From Plotosus lineatus (taxonomy: Eukaryota > Chordata > Actinopteri > Siluriformes > Plotosidae), in assembly GCA_024760905.1 (NCBI GenBank), contig CM045729.1, positions 44,934,580-44,998,579 of the forward strand: a stretch of 64,000 bases of DNA, read 5' to 3'. The stretch's first letter is position 1. The number at the start of each line of letters is the position of its first letter. The notes beneath the pieces were generated by a model that worked only from the letters and a program-made list of their open reading frames with translations, had not been told where the DNA came from and ran no database searches. The position numbers and the translations under genes are program-made. Of this stretch, positions 20,149 through 33,442 are shown one piece after another.

Positions 20149-22929
20149 ATGGAACCAGCAAGCATACAAGATGACCTGAAACTCTATCAGAGCACCCTGC
20201 TCCAAGATGGCCTGAAAGACCTCCTGAAGGAAAATAAGTTTATCGACTGCATTCTGAAAGCAGGAGACAGAAGTCTGCCCTGTCACAAACTCATCATGGC
20301 AGCATGTAGTCCTTACTTTAGAGAAATGTACTTCTCTGAAGACGGCAAAGAGAAGAGCAGCCCGAGCAAGGAGGTGGTGCTGGAAAATGTGGATCCAACC
20401 ATTATGGACATGATAGTGAATTATCTTTATTCAGCAGAAATAGATATTACAGATGACAATGTGCAGGATGTTCTCGCAGTAGCTAATCGTTTTCAGATAC
20501 CGTCCGTGTTCACTGTGTGCATAAACTACCTACAGAAGCAACTCTCCCCAGGAAACTGTCTTGCAATCTTCCGACTGGGGCTGGTGATGAACTGTCCAAG
20601 GCTGGCAATGGCAGCAAGAGACTACATTGCTGAACGATTCGAGATTCTGTCCAAGGATGAAGATTTTCTTGAGTTTAACCCTCCTGAACTGTTCGCCATC
20701 ATAGGAAGTGATGCTCTCAACGTCGAGAAGGAGGAACTGGTATTTGAGCTTCTAATGAAGTGGATTAAGAGGGACAAAGAAAACCGTGTGAAGCATTTAG
20801 GAGATGCCTTTGAGCACATTCGTTTCCGACTGCTCTCGGAAAAGTATTTTAAGGAAAAGGTGGAAAAGGATGATATTATTAAAGCTGATCCCGAGCATGT
20901 GAAGAAACTTAAGGTCATCAAAGATGCCTTTGCTGGAAAACTTCCACCAAAGGTAGGAGCGAAAGGGGATGGAGACAGTGCAATGCCTGGATATCTGAAT
21001 GACACCCGAAGGCTTGGCATGTACAGCAAAGTTCTTATCCTGATGATTAACGACACGGCGGCTGTGGCTTATGACCCTGTTGAGAACGAATGTTCACTGG
21101 CAGCAATGGCTGAACAGATCCCTAAAAATCATGTCAGCATCATTAGCAAGAACAATCAACTTTATGTTGTAGGTGGACTGTTTGTGGATGAGGAAAATAA
21201 AGACTCACCATTGCAGTGCTATTTCTATCAGGTAAATGATCTTTGATTATATATTAGGTCTTCTCAAAAAATTAGCATATTGTGATAAAGTTCATTATTT
21301 TCTGTAATGTACTGATAAAAATTAAACTTTCATATATTTTAGATTCATTGCACACCAACTGAAATATTTCAGGTCTTTTATTGTTTTAATACTGATGATT
21401 TTGGCATACAGCTCATGAAAACCCAAAATTCCTATCTCAAAAAATTAGCATATTTCATCCGACCAATAAAAAAAGTGTTTTTAATAGAAAAAAAAAATTC
21501 AACCTTCAAATAATTATGTTCAGTTATGCACTCAATACTTGGTCAGGAATCCTTTTGCAGAAATGACTGCTTCAATGCGGCGTGGCATGGAGACAATCAG
21601 CCTGTGGCACTGCTGAGGTGTTATGGAGGCCCAGGATGCTTCGATAGCGGCCTTAAGCTCATCCACAGTGTTGGGTCTGGTGTCTCTCAACTTTCTCTTC
21701 ACAATATCCCACAGATTCTCTATGGGGTTCAGTCAGGAGAGTTGGCAGGCCAATTGAGCACAGTAATACCATGGTCATGTACAAGTGGTTTTGGCACTGA
21801 GCAGGTGCCAGGTTGTGCTGAAAAATGAAATCTTCATCTCTATAAAGCTTTTCAGCAGATGGAAGCATGAAGTGCTCCAAAATCTCCTGATAGCTAGCTG
21901 CATTGATCCTGCCCTTGATAAAACACAGTGGACCAACACCAGCAGCTGACATGGCACCCCAGACCATCACTGACTGTGGGTACTTGACACTGGACTTCAG
22001 GCATTTTGGCATTTCCTTCTCCCCAGTCTTCCTCCAGACTCTGGCACCTTGATTTCCGAATGACATGAAAAATTTGCTTTCAACCGAAAAAAGTACTTTG
22101 GACCACTGAGCAACAGTCCAGTGCTGCTTCTCTGTAGCCCAGGTCAGGCGCTTCTGCCACTGTTTCTGGTTCAAAAGTGGCTTGACCTGGGGAAGGCGGC
22201 ACCTGTAGCCCAGTCCACTGCTTCCACAGGTCCCCCAAGGTCTGGACTCGGCCCTTCTCCAGAATCTTCCTCAGGGTCCGGTCACCTCTTCTGCTTGTGC
22301 AGCGTTTTCTGCCACACTTTTTCCTTCCCACAGACGTCCCACTGAGGTGGCTTGATACAGCACTCTGGGAACAGCCCATTCGCTCAGAGATTTCTTTCTG
22401 TGTCTTACCCTCTTGCTTGAGGGTGTCAATGATGGCCTTCTGGACAGCAGTCAGGTCGGCAGTCTTACCCATGATTGCGGTTTTGAGTAATGAACCAGGC
22501 TGGGAGTTTTTAAAAGCCTCAGGAATCTTTTGCAGATGTTTAGAGTTAATTGGTTGATTCAGATGATTAGGTTAATAGCTCGTTTAGACTACCTGAACAT
22601 GATATGCTAATTTTTTGAGATAGGAATTTTGGGTTTTCATGAGCTGTATGCCAAAATCATCAGTATTAAAACAATAAAAGACCTGAAATATTTCAGTTGG
22701 TGAGCAATGAATCTAAAATATATGAAAATGTAATTTTTATCAGTGCATTACAGAAAATAATGAACTTTATCACAATATGCTAATTATTGAGAAGGACTAG
22801 TAGGTAACTAGAGTCTATATACATACATATTATTTTCTTGAACCGCTGGGGTCACGGAGACGCTGGGGCCCATCTCAGCCAAATCTGTCCAAAGGCAGGG
22901 TACACAGCTTCCCATTCCACCATAGGACC

Positions 22930-22998
<69 letters not shown>

Positions 22999-25900
22999 AA
23001 AAACCATTCACACTTGCACCTAGGGCAATATGGAATGGCCAATTAGCCTAATGTAGATATCTTTAGACTGTGGGGAAAATGTACCCACACAAGTACATGA
23101 AGAACTTGTAAATTCCACACAAAAATTCATTCACCAAGCCTGGAAGTTGAACCCCAGGACCCTCTTGCTGTAAAGTGGAGTTAACCACTACACCCCCAAA
23201 GCCGCCTATACTGTATATATATGGTGTATATGAGGTTGATTTACTGTTATCACTCTGAAGTGTATTTTTTTTTTAATTTAACTACACATCCTTTGATAAA
23301 ATTATGAAGTTAATTAAATAGTATCTCTTTAAGTAACATTTCTCTATTATAGCTGTTCCCTCACTAGTACATTGAAAATGGAGCATGATAGTGAGAAACC
23401 AGGAAGCTTTTTTATCTTTTGTACTCTATAGAAAGCATTCATTCAGTCACTCATTTTCTGAACCGCTTAAGCGTAATTAGGGTCACAGGGAAGCTGGTGC
23501 CCATTTCAGCCGACTCGGGGCGAGGGCAGAGTACACCCTGCTCACCTGGCCATCAAAGGTCGGAAACACGCTGACAACTATACAGCCTACTCTTGGCGAA
23601 AGTCGGCAATGGTTCTTTTACAGCTTCTCACCATAGACAGTGAGAGACATGGCTGGCCTTTGATAACCCAGTTAGCTGCACTGAGGGGACAATGGCAACC
23701 TGTTGACAGTGGGGCTTTAACCCATAACCTTGGGATCAGGGATCCAGCATCTTACCGCCAAGCCAGCACTGCCCACAGATTTGTCAGACAAGCCTTGTGA
23801 ATTATTAGCTGTGTTTATAGAAAAAAAAAAAAAGATATATTATTACTAGTCCGAGTGCACTAATATAAATCTTCACATTTTATCCAACTCAGTTGAATTC
23901 AAATTCACAGTGCAGTGGTATAAATTCATTTACAGCATTTGGTAAACACTCTTATCCAGAGCAACTTACAATTACCATTTTTATACAACTGAGAAATTGA
24001 GGGTTAAGGGCCTTGATCGGGGGAACAACAGTGGTGATAGTGGGGTTTAACTGCTGACCTTTGGATCGGTAACGCGTCACCTTTATCCACTAAGCCACCA
24101 CTGCCCCTCTAAATATTATATAATAGAATATAAATATAATAGATATTCATGTACACCACTCAGCCATAACATTTAAAACATGATGATCACTGATTAGAAG
24201 TAAATAATATTGATTATCTTGTTACAATCGCCCGTGCCAAGGAGTACAGTGTATTAGGCAGAAGCTGAAAGGTCAGTTCTTGAAGGTGATGCGATGTAAG
24301 CAAGGAAAACTGAGCAAGCCTAAGGATCTGAGTGACTTTACTGAGGGCCACATAATAATGGATAAACAACTGGGTTGAATTCATGTCTAAAATGACAGGT
24401 CTTGTGGGCTGATCCTGGAATGAAGTGATAAGTACCTACTAGAGGTGGTTAGAGGTGGTCCAAGAAAGGACAACCAATCAAATGGCAAGAGTGTTATGGG
24501 TGTACAAATGCGCAAGGGGGATGAAAACGCCTACATCTGGTCTGATACCACAGAAGAGCTACTGTCTCACAAATTGCTGTGTTGGCGGCTGAAAAATTGC
24601 AGACCAGTCAGGCAGTGTTATACCACTGGTATGGGACAATCCATGTCATTTTAAAAACTTGGCATAGTACACTGAGACGCAGTGTATCAAATCAATAGTG
24701 TCCAAGTTAAAGAATGTAATCCAAAATGAAGGTCTAGGATTGTTGGTTCATGGTGGTGTACAATAATCTCACGAGGTCAGCAGTGTACGGTTTGAGCATG
24801 TCATTTTACGCTACTTCTGAGGTCTGACACATGACAAAATGAATTACAGGCAGCTTACATTTTTACCAATTAGGAATGTTACACTACTGAAAAACAGGTA
24901 TAAACATTAACTATTAACTGTTAACTATTTATTAATGCATGATTTGGCCGCTTTAAAAAAAGTAAAGTTTGTCAGTAAGGTACAGTTGTGTTCAAAATAA
25001 TAGCAGCCAGACATCACTAACCTGATAAATCTGGTGTTCGTCGAAATGAAATTTCCACATGGCTAGTAATTTACCATCAGGTGTACAACCCGTGGCAAAA
25101 ATTATGGAATCACTAGTCTCGGAAGATATTCATTTAGTTGTTTAATTTTGCAGAAAAACAAAAGATCACAGACATGACACAAAAACACAAAACTAGAGTC
25201 ATTCCAAATGGCAACTTTCTGGCTTTAAGAAAACAAGAAGAAAAAATGTGGTAGTCAGTAACAGTTACTTTTTTAGACCAAGCAGGGGAATAAATTATGG
25301 AATCACTCAATTTTGTGGTAACAATATGGAATCAGCCTGTAAATTCCCAGTCCCCTGCATCAGATTAGATCTGCTCATTAGTCTGCGGTTAAACAGGAGT
25401 GATCACACCTTGGAGAGCTGTTGCACCAAGTGAACTGACATGATTCATGGCGCCAACATGAGAAATGTCAACTGAAACAAAGGAGAGGATTATCAAACTT
25501 CTTAAAGAAGGTAAATCATCACGCAATGTTGGTACCAACCCAACAAGATTGACATTATGAAGCGGTCAGCCCAATTCACAGACCTTAATAGAATTTCCAA
25601 TAGAAAACTTGGGGGTGACATCAGAAATGTAGTTCCTGAGGCAAAACCAAGAAATACAGAGAGACTGTGGATTGTGTCCAATCATCCTGGGATGGAAAAC
25701 CTACTCACAGGTGCCAGACGTTGGTTGACTCCATGCAGGACAGATGTGCGGGAATTCTCAGAAACAGTGGATATACCACTAAATATTAGTTCAGTGATTC
25801 AAAGAAGAGCAAATTCTTAAACCATTTTTCAGTTTATACAGTGAATGGTTGGTTGTGGGGCCGGTGGCGTAGTGGTTAGAGTGCTTTGCTCATGATCGGG

Positions 25901-28900
25901 AGGTTGTGAGTTCAAATCCCAGTTAGCCCCCCACTGTGCTAAGACCCCTGGGTAAGGTCTTAACCACAAGTGTGCCTCTGTTCACCCAACAGTATAAACT
26001 GGGGACCAGTAAAAATATACTGGGAAGGTAACCTGAGATGGATGAGCGTCCCATCCAGGAGGAGTTGAACTCCTAGTTGCTTCACGCTATGGAAACCGGG
26101 GATAAGCACCAGCCTGATGATCCACTATGGCTCGGGTGTAAAAAGCCCAACAGACTTTACCTACCTACCGACAGTGAATGGTTGAGTTTGGGGGAAGTGG
26201 TGGCCTGGCAGTAAAGGTGCAGGATCACTGATCCTAAGGCTGGGGGGTTCAAGCCTCACTCTCAACAGGTTGCCATTGTCCCCCCAGTGCAGCTAACTGG
26301 GTTATCAAAGGCTGGCCATGTCTCTCACTGTCTATGGTGTGAGGTGTAAAAGAAACATTGCTGACTTTTGACAAGAGTGGGCTGTATGGCCATCAGCGTG
26401 TTTCCACTCTGCAATGGCCTGGCAAGCTGTCCAGGGTGTACTCTGCCCTCGAATGGAGTTGACTGGGACGGACACCAGCCTGCCCATGACCCTAATTAGA
26501 ATTAAGCGGTTACAGAAAATGAATGAATGCATGAACGAATGCTTGAGTTTGTAAAGCAGAAAACAGACACTGCTATTTTAATTTTATTTTTTTGAATACT
26601 CTAATATTCAGTTTAATATTCTTTTTTTGGGACATGATGCTGAACACTCCTGTTTTCTACATAAAAACTATTGAACTATGCCCTGTGGTATCCCGGCACA
26701 CTATCTACTTTGCCCTCTTCCAGAGTCAGCTGAGATGTGTGCCAGCCTAACCGCAACCCTAATTAGGTTAAAATGCTCAGAAAACGAATGCATGAATTAA
26801 TTCCAGTTAACATAACATCATTTTTAATATTCTGAAACTGGGTGGGGCGGTTTTAATGAGCCTTACCTTTATATGTTTATGGAAAGGATAATATTTTAAC
26901 AATTAAGATATCAATGTAATCCTGACATCTATTACAGTTGGATCCTATTCGTGCAGACTGGATTGCTCTACCTCCAATGCCTTCTTCCCGATGTATCTTT
27001 GCTCTGGGAGAATTTGAGAATCTCATATTTGCTATTGCTGGCAAAGATTTACAGACCAATGAGTCACTTGACTCAGTCATGTGTTATGACACTAGGTAAG
27101 CGTGACTTCAATTACCTTGTTTTCCATTTCATTAAGCTGTGGCAATTAAAATTAAAATCTTATGACTCCTGTTTTTGGTTCACAGCAAGATGAAATGGAC
27201 CGAGACGAAAAAGCTTCCCCTGAAGCTACATGGGCACAGTGTGATCTCACAAAACGGCCTGGTATACTGCATTGGAGGAAAGACTGACGACGAGTAGGAT
27301 CAATGTTAATTCAATGCTGATTGTAACATTCTTGATCCTGTGTGATGTTTTTTGTTTTCTTCTGTATGCACAAAATAGCAAAACCATCAACAAAATGTTT
27401 GCATATAATCACAAGAAGTCTGAATGGAAGGAGCTAGCTTCAATGAAAACACCACGGTCCATGTTTGGAGCAGTTGTCCATAAAGGAAAGATTATTGTAG
27501 TTGGAGGAGTCAATGAGAACAATCTCTTAGCATCATGTGAAGCATATGACTTCGGAACCAACAAGTAAGTGCCAATATACCGCCCCAACGATTAAAGAAA
27601 ACAATTGTTTAGAATGTCTTTGTATACAGTGGTATAAAGAGTTACCTTTACTATCCTAAACTCATTCATACATAACAATGTGCTGTGCATAAAGCCTGGC
27701 TTAATAAATACATGGGCTACATAAAACACTGACTTCAGCCTCTAGGATCATCTTTGCGATGAACTGGAATGCCACACACCTGCCAAGCCTTATAGTCCAA
27801 CATAAGCGATGTGGGGAATCAATTCACCACAGCCACACCCAAAAGACTGCAGCGATGGGGGAAATGACTGTATATTAATAACATTGAATGGGATGTTCGA
27901 CAAACAGATATACTGTACACTGTCTGTCTTCCTTTCGGCTTTTTCCTTTTTACTCAGGAGTCGCCACAGCGAATCATCTGATTCGCACATTTGATTTGGC
28001 AGAGGTTTTTACGTCGGATGCCCTTCCTGTTTTTTAGCAAGAGACAGAAACATGCTGACGGATTTGCAGCTACTCTTGTCGAAAGTCAGCAATGGTTCTT
28101 TTACATGCCTCTCACCATAGACAGTGAGAGACATGGCCCGCCTTTGATAACCCAGTGAGCTGCACGGGGGGGACAGTGACAACCTTGTGGAGAGTGGGAC
28201 TCGAACCGCCAACCTTTGGATCAGTGATCCAGCGCCCTATACCACTAGACCACCACTGCCCAGATATACTGTAAATATACTGTATGCTTAAAAAGCCTCA
28301 GGACTCTGTGGTACCAGTTCATCTGTGAAAATGATTCCTCATGCTCCCTGAGGCACTCATTCACTATTTGAGCCTGAATTTTATATACAGGGAGTCCTCG
28401 GTTTACGACGCTGATCCGTTTTTAAGACGCGATGTAACCCGATTTTCAGTGTAAGTCGGAAAATAACAAAATATTCTGAAAAGAACTGTACGTACAGTGC
28501 TATAATAAAATGTAACAGTTAATGACATGAAGTATTAAAAAAAAGAAAACAATTCCTTACCACAAGAATGAAATACAGTAAGGGAGGGAGAGACAGGCTT
28601 ATTGTGCTGGAGAAGCTGGTGCAGGTGAGCCTGGAGTAGTAGATGCAGCTGAGGTAGAGGGTACAGGATCTGTTGCAGGCCTCTCTACCTTCTTAAAATA
28701 CTGCTCCAGGTTCGACTGGACAGAGAGCAACCTCTTCTCATCCAAGATCTCCTTGTAGCATTACATCAAATCCATGATGCCTCTGGAAACCCTAGTGAAC
28801 CTTTCCAAGTTGGAATCCTGAGCCTCAAAAGTTGCCAACGCTTGCTGTATCTCGCGCGCCCGAAACTAGTTCGCGTTTGTTTACGTAACCGCGTAAGACG

Positions 28901-31900
28901 TAATGACGCGTAATATTACAGTACCGAGACTGAGTGAAGGGAAGCAACGCCATCTTCCTCAGCCCACAACCACAACACAGCGTATTCTTCTGCCTCGCGC
29001 GCCTGAAACTAGTTCGTGTTTGTTTACGTAACCGCGTAACACGTAATGACACGTAATATTAATTTTTATATTTTTATGGGGGCGCGTTCGTAACCACAAA
29101 ACGGCCTAAGTCAGGACCGACGTAAACCGAGGACTCCCTGTATACTCATTCTTCATTCAATTGAAACATAATGTTGCTAAGCCTCGACCTGACCACCCGA
29201 AGCATCAGTGCCATGGTGATTATGCACCTTAATCAAGGCTAAAGTAGGTCTAAAAATGTTAGTGCTTATAACTTTTTTATCAAAGTAATGTTGGTATGAT
29301 GGTCAGGTGTTCAAATGTTCAAATACCTTCTGCTATATATTTTATTATTCCAGAAAAAGTTAATATTGAACAGACTTTAACAGATTGTTAAATGTCCCTC
29401 TTTGGCCTTTTTAGTGAACTGACTCTGTGGCTGGTTTTAAATTATGTGTAGAAACACTGTTTAACAGACAGAGAAGACTCTTTCCCCCGCTCATGTCAAC
29501 TTCAAAATACATGTTGTGTTTTCAGTCTTCTGTGGGGCCTCTTTAAAACATAACACCTCCCACCCAAAAAAAAGAAAAAAACAGCCCAAAACAAAACGTA
29601 AACATTTCAAATATTTTCAAACATTACACTATGACTTTTGCTACCAATAACTAATGTTAGTCGCTTATTGACGTCTCTGTAAGCTTTATCCCTGACCGAC
29701 CAGTCATCAGTCAGTCACATACTCTATATCTTCTTCTTCTTCTTTTTCTTTCGGCTGTTCCCTTCAGGGGTCGCCACAGCAAATGATCTGCCTCCATCTC
29801 TCCCTATCCTCTGCATCTTCTACTCTTACTCCAACGACCTTCATGTCCGCCCTTCACCACATCCATAAATCTTCTCTTTGGTCTTGCTCTGGGCCTTCTG
29901 CCTGGTAGTTCCAACCTCAGCATCCTATGACCAATATACTCACTATCCCTCCTCTGTACATGTCCAAACCATCTCAATCTAGCCTCTCTGACTTTGTCTC
30001 CAAAACATCTAACATGTGCTGTCCCTCTGATGTACTCATTTCTGATCCTATCCATCCTAGTTATTCCCAAAGAGAACCGCAACATTTTCATCTCTGCTAC
30101 CTCCAACTCTGACTCCTGTCTTTTCCCCAGGGCCACTGTCTCTAAACCATACAACATCGCTGGTCTCATCACCGTCTTGTACACTTTTCCCTTCATTCTT
30201 GCCGATACTCTCCTATCACACATCACACCGGACACTTTTCTCCATCCATTCCAACCTGCCTGCACGCGCTTCTTCACCTCTTTTCCACACTCTCCATTGC
30301 TCTGGATTGTTGAGCCTAAGTACTTAAAATCCTCCACCTTCTTTATCTCTGCCCCCTGTAACCTCACCGTTCCTCTTGGGTCCTTGTCGTTCACACACAT
30401 GTATTCTGTCTTACTGAGGCTAACCTTCATTCCCCTCCTTTCCAGGGCATACCTCCACCTCTCTAGATTTTCCTCCACTTGTTCTCTGCTCTCACTACAG
30501 ATCACAATGTCATCTGAAAACATCATAGTTCATGGAGATTCTTGTCTAACCTCGTCTGTCAGCCTGTCCATCACCATAGCAAACAAGAAGGGGCTGAGAG
30601 CTGACCCTTGATGCAGTCCCACCTCCACCTTGAACTCTTCTGTCACACCGACAGCACACCTCACCACTGTTTTACATCTCTCATACATGTCCTGCACCAC
30701 TCTAACATACTTCTCTGCCACTCCAGATTTCCTCATACAATACCACAAGTTCTTCTCTCGGCACCCTGTCATATGCTTTCTCCAGATCCACAAAGGCACA
30801 ATGCAGCTCCTTCTGACCTTCTCTATACTTCTCTATTAACATCCTCAAAGCAAACACTGCATCTGTGGTGCTTTTTCTTGGCATGAAACCAAACTGTTGT
30901 TCACAAATGCTGACCTCTGCCCTTAGTCTAGCTTCCACTATTCTTTCCCATAACTTCATTGTATGGCTCATCAACTTTATCCCTCTGTAGTTGCCACAAC
31001 TCTGTACATCTCCCTTGTTCTTAAAAATGGGCACAAGCACACTTCTCCTCCATTCCTCCGGCATCTGTTCACTTTCTAAGACCTTGTTGAATATTCTTGT
31101 CAGAAAATCCACTGCTACCTCCCCTAGACACTTCCATACCTCAACTGGTATGTCATCAGGGCCAACTGCCTTTCCACTATTTCTCTGCTGTGCTAACCTG
31201 TATAAATCATTTTCTCCCTCCTTACTGTCCAACCTATCATACAAGTCATCATACGCCCTCTGTTTGGCCTTTGACACCGCTACCTTCGCCTTACGCTGTC
31301 TCCCTGTACTCCTGTTTACTCTCTTCGGTCCTCTCTGTGTCCCACTTCTTCTTAGCTAACCTCTTCTTTTGTACACACTCCTGCACTTCCTCATTCCACC
31401 ACCAAGTTTCCTTATCTACTTTCCTTCCAGAGGACACACCAAGTACTCTCCTACCGGTCTCCCTGATCACATTGGCTGTGGTTGTCCAGTCATCTGGAAG
31501 CACTTCCTGACCACTCAAAGCCTGTTTCAACTCCTCCTTGAAGACAACACGACATTCTTCCTTTTTCAGCTTCCACCACTTTGTCTTCTGCTCTGCCTTT
31601 GCCTTTTTCACCTTTCTCACCATCAGAGTCATCCTGCACACCACCATCCTATGCTGTTTGGCAACACTATCACCCACTACTACTTTGCAGTCACTGACTT
31701 CCTTCAAATTACATCGCCTACACAAGATGTAGTCTACCTGTGTGCTCTTACCTCCGCTTTCATAAGTCTCCCTATGCTCCTGTTTCTTCTTGAAGAAAGT
31801 ATTCACCACAGCCATTTCCATCCTTTTTGCAAAATCGAACAACATCTGTCCTTCTGTGTTCCTGTCCTGGATACCAAACCTGCCCATCACTTCCTCGTCC

Positions 31901-33307
31901 TCTCTGTTGCCTGCACCAACATGTCCATTGAAGTCTGCCCCAATGACCACTCTTTCACCTCTGGGGGGTACGCTGCCTCACTTCATCTAAGTCACTCCAG
32001 AATCTCTCCTCTTCTAGCTTACATCCTGCCTGTGGGGCATAAGCACTAACAACATTGACCATCACGCCTTCAATTTCTAACTTGAGACTCATCACTCTGT
32101 CCGACACTCTTTTCACTTCTAGAACATTCCTGACAAACTCCTCCTTCAAGATGACTCCTACTCCATTTCTCTTCCCATCCACACTGTGATAAAACAGCTT
32201 AAACCCTGCTCCTAAGCTTTTAGCTTTGCTACCCTTCCACCTGGTCTCTTGAACACACAGTATGTCCACCTTCCTCCTCTGCATCATGTCAGCCAGCTCT
32301 CTACCTTTTCTTTGCATAGTTCCGACATTAGTCACATACTCTATATATTTTTGCTAAAAAACGCTACACTCTGTGTACTGTAGGGGCACCGGAGATGACG
32401 TGACCACCAGTTTCCTCCAACTCTCCAAATTTTCTGACAGCCTTACAGTGTCATGAGTTAATACTGGAGAGATTAAATGAGCTTCACAATAATAAACACC
32501 GCTCAAAATACTGACCTGTCAAATGTTTATATGTGGACCAGTCATCAGAAAATAGTGACAACCCTGTGGAGAGTGGGACTTGAACCCCCAACCTTAGGAT
32601 CAGCGATTCAGCACCCTATATCAATAGACCACCACTGCCCCACCACTTGTGTATGAGAAAATGAAGTCATATTCAACACAGAAACAGGAAATTTGCTGTA
32701 AGAATCATTAATATTCTCAATTTATCAAATTTTTTTTCTTGTTGTTTATAAAATTAGTTCAACTCTACCTTTGTTGAGAAGGATGGCTGACTAGTCCGCT
32801 TGAACTATAGAGCCAAAACTTTACTAAATTTTGTTAAATAACATAATACACCAGGTCACCAACAGATATCTACACACATATTGTTATTGTCTATATTTGT
32901 AATCATCTTTTATCATTTTTGTATCATAGGTGGGAAACATTCCCTGAATTTGCACAAGAGAGGAGCTCAGTAAATGTTGTCAGTATTGATGGAGAGCTTT
33001 ATTTAATTGGGGGCTTAACCATGGTACAGCAGGATAAAGAGTGTGTTCCATCAGAAATCACAGATATCTGGCAGTAAGCAATCACCAGCAGAATGCTTTT
33101 ATAACAATCACAGTAAATGGTGTAATAATATAATTAGCAATTAACTGATCCTGGAAAAAAACTGTCTAAGCTTTAGGCTACTATTTCTATTATAGGTATG
33201 AAGAGGACAAGAAGCAGTGGGCTGGAATTCTGAGAGAGATGCGTTATGCAGCCGGAGCTTCATGCGTCTCTATGCGACTCAATCCTCTGAAAATGCCAAA
33301 ACTATAA
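20149..33307 (+). CDS. klhl41: Kelch-like protein 41, complete
   Basis: Coding exons: 20149-21231, 26938-27095, 27186-27293, 27379-27564, 32930-33073, 33196-33307. Phases close at every junction, giving 596 codons (human 606). The start at 20149 ([18 protein letters not shown]) is the first ATG after the promoter-like element; reading upstream in frame meets only the CA repeat. Exon 1 holds the BTB domain (residues about 25-130, with [15 protein letters not shown]) and BACK domain (about 135-250). Kelch repeats run from about 300 to the end with repeated GG pairs (YVVGGL, YCIGGK, IVVGGV, YLIGGL). KLHL41 is a striated-muscle Cul3 adaptor that stabilises nebulin and sarcomere assembly; human mutations cause nemaline myopathy. 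The 5.7-kb first intron carries a Tc1 element and SINEs; intron 4 carries a pogo-type MITE and an RTE LINE. The donor of exon 3 (GTAGGA) is the weakest site. The fish paralogue (a or b) is not assigned. Confidence 0.97.
21254..22800 (-). mobile_element. Tc1-like transposon, family X copy 1, dead transposase
   Basis: Long TIRs (about 200 bp) with the inner motif aaaaaattagcatat, flanked by TA on both sides. Transposase reads on the minus strand from [12 protein letters not shown] (22472) through a paired-like helix-turn-helix, then shifts frame. The first catalytic Asp is Val (SVESKF, codon 22084-22082), the second is Asn (HNLAPA), and a further frameshift follows. It lies in klhl41 intron 1, opposite to the gene. 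Confidence 0.92.
22838..23215 (-). repeat. SINE relic split by a (CA)n microsatellite
   Basis: Antisense SINE text flanks about 31 ca units (22929-22993). The right part ends in an antisense tRNA-like head (gttaaccactacaccccc). Confidence 0.65.
23433..23775 (-). mobile_element. tRNA-headed SINE, type B tail, minus strand
   Basis: Reads tail to head: cattttctgaaccgcttaag ... ggctggcctttgataaccca ... ccagcactgccc. Head, body and tail are all present. Confidence 0.82.
23915..24110 (-). repeat. SINE relic, minus strand
   Basis: Contains cttatccagagcaacttaca and the antisense tRNA-like end actaagccaccactgcccc. Related to 10185-10345. Confidence 0.6.
24150..24670 (+). mobile_element. Tc1-like relic
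   Basis: Begins with accactcagccataacattt, a terminus common in fish Tc1 relics. Transposase-like text (ggtggtccaagaaaggaca) appears in broken frames. The right end is not identified. Confidence 0.5.
24983..25836 (+). mobile_element. Truncated Tc1 (family of 4243-5874) with another Tc1 fragment inside
   Basis: Left end cagttgtgttcaaaataat after TA matches the right end of 4243-5874, and the right end near 25836 (catttttcagtttata) is its counterpart. At 25086, directly after TA, a different terminus starts (caacccgtggcaaaaattat). It carries the start of a transposase ([16 protein letters not shown], from about 25467) before fading near 25540. Confidence 0.6.
25852..26170 (+). mobile_element. 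tRNA-headed SINE, third family
   Basis: A perfect 14-bp TSD acagtgaatggttg flanks it at 25838-25851 and 26171-26184. Head ggtggcgtagtggttag (A box) and gttcaaatccc (B box). Body and tail differ from the other SINEs here; the end is (ctac)n-like. It is the only copy of its kind in the window. Confidence 0.88.
26191..26542 (+). mobile_element. tRNA-headed SINE, type B tail
   Basis: Inserted directly next to the previous SINE. A 9-bp TSD ttgagtttg lies at 26182-26190 and 26543-26551. Full head, body and gaatgaatg tail. Confidence 0.85.
26675..26790 (+). repeat. SINE type B tail fragment
   Basis: Contains tgccctcttccagagtcagc and aaccctaattaggttaaaat, matching the type B tail. It lies 150 bp before klhl41 exon 2. 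Confidence 0.55.
27918..28260 (-). mobile_element. tRNA-headed SINE, type A (RTE-like) tail, minus strand
   Basis: A perfect 13-bp TSD cagatatactgta flanks it at 27905-27917 and 28261-28273. Tail (cttcctttcggctttttcct, then gtcgccacagcg) comes first, head (gaccaccactgccc) last. Confidence 0.9.
28388..29140 (-). mobile_element. Tigger/pogo-type non-autonomous element
   Basis: TIRs CAGGGAGTCCTCGGTTTACG at both ends, with TA on each side; 753 bp. The minus strand at about 28740-28600 reads a tail-like peptide ([12 protein letters not shown] then Pro/Ser/Ala-rich, stop) like the C-terminus of Tigger-type transposases. A short internal duplication (cgcgcctgaaactagttcg) occurs at about 28855-28900 and 28998-29050. 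Confidence 0.85.
29730..32329 (-). mobile_element. RTE-clade LINE, 5'-truncated, broken ORF
   Basis: A 17-bp TSD agtcacatactctatat flanks it at 29713-29729 and 32330-32346. The minus-strand 3' tail is (gaa)n. Reading in: endonuclease (32335-31291, with [24 protein letters not shown]), then linker and reverse transcriptase (31277-29804, with [22 protein letters not shown] and FSDD). Lesions include a frameshift near 31950, a loss of linker sequence near 31190, one near 30745, and TGG to TGA just before FSDD (30527-30529). The element starts part-way into the endonuclease region. It lies in klhl41 intron 4, antisense. Confidence 0.92.
32556..32642 (-). repeat. SINE head fragment, minus strand
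   Basis: Antisense tRNA-like head (gtgggacttgaacccccaac ... gaccaccactgcccc) only. Confidence 0.7.
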
Positions 33308-33442
33308 AGACAGGTCTCTGGCAAGGGACAATTTATTTTTAGCCTAACATAATATTCCAGTTACAAAACTATATAATTTAGTAAGGCATAAGCATGAAAG
33401 CAACAGGTGTTTAAGGGTTTTGGATAGTTTCACGGTCATTTA

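Noticed and set aside
29994..30611. Long plus-strand ORFs over the RTE copies (also 31097-32049 and 44932-45780 on the other strand)
   Set aside because: They are antisense shadows of the RTE endonuclease/RT frames; the Ser/Pro/His-rich composition is what the reverse of Lys/Glu/Arg-rich coding gives.
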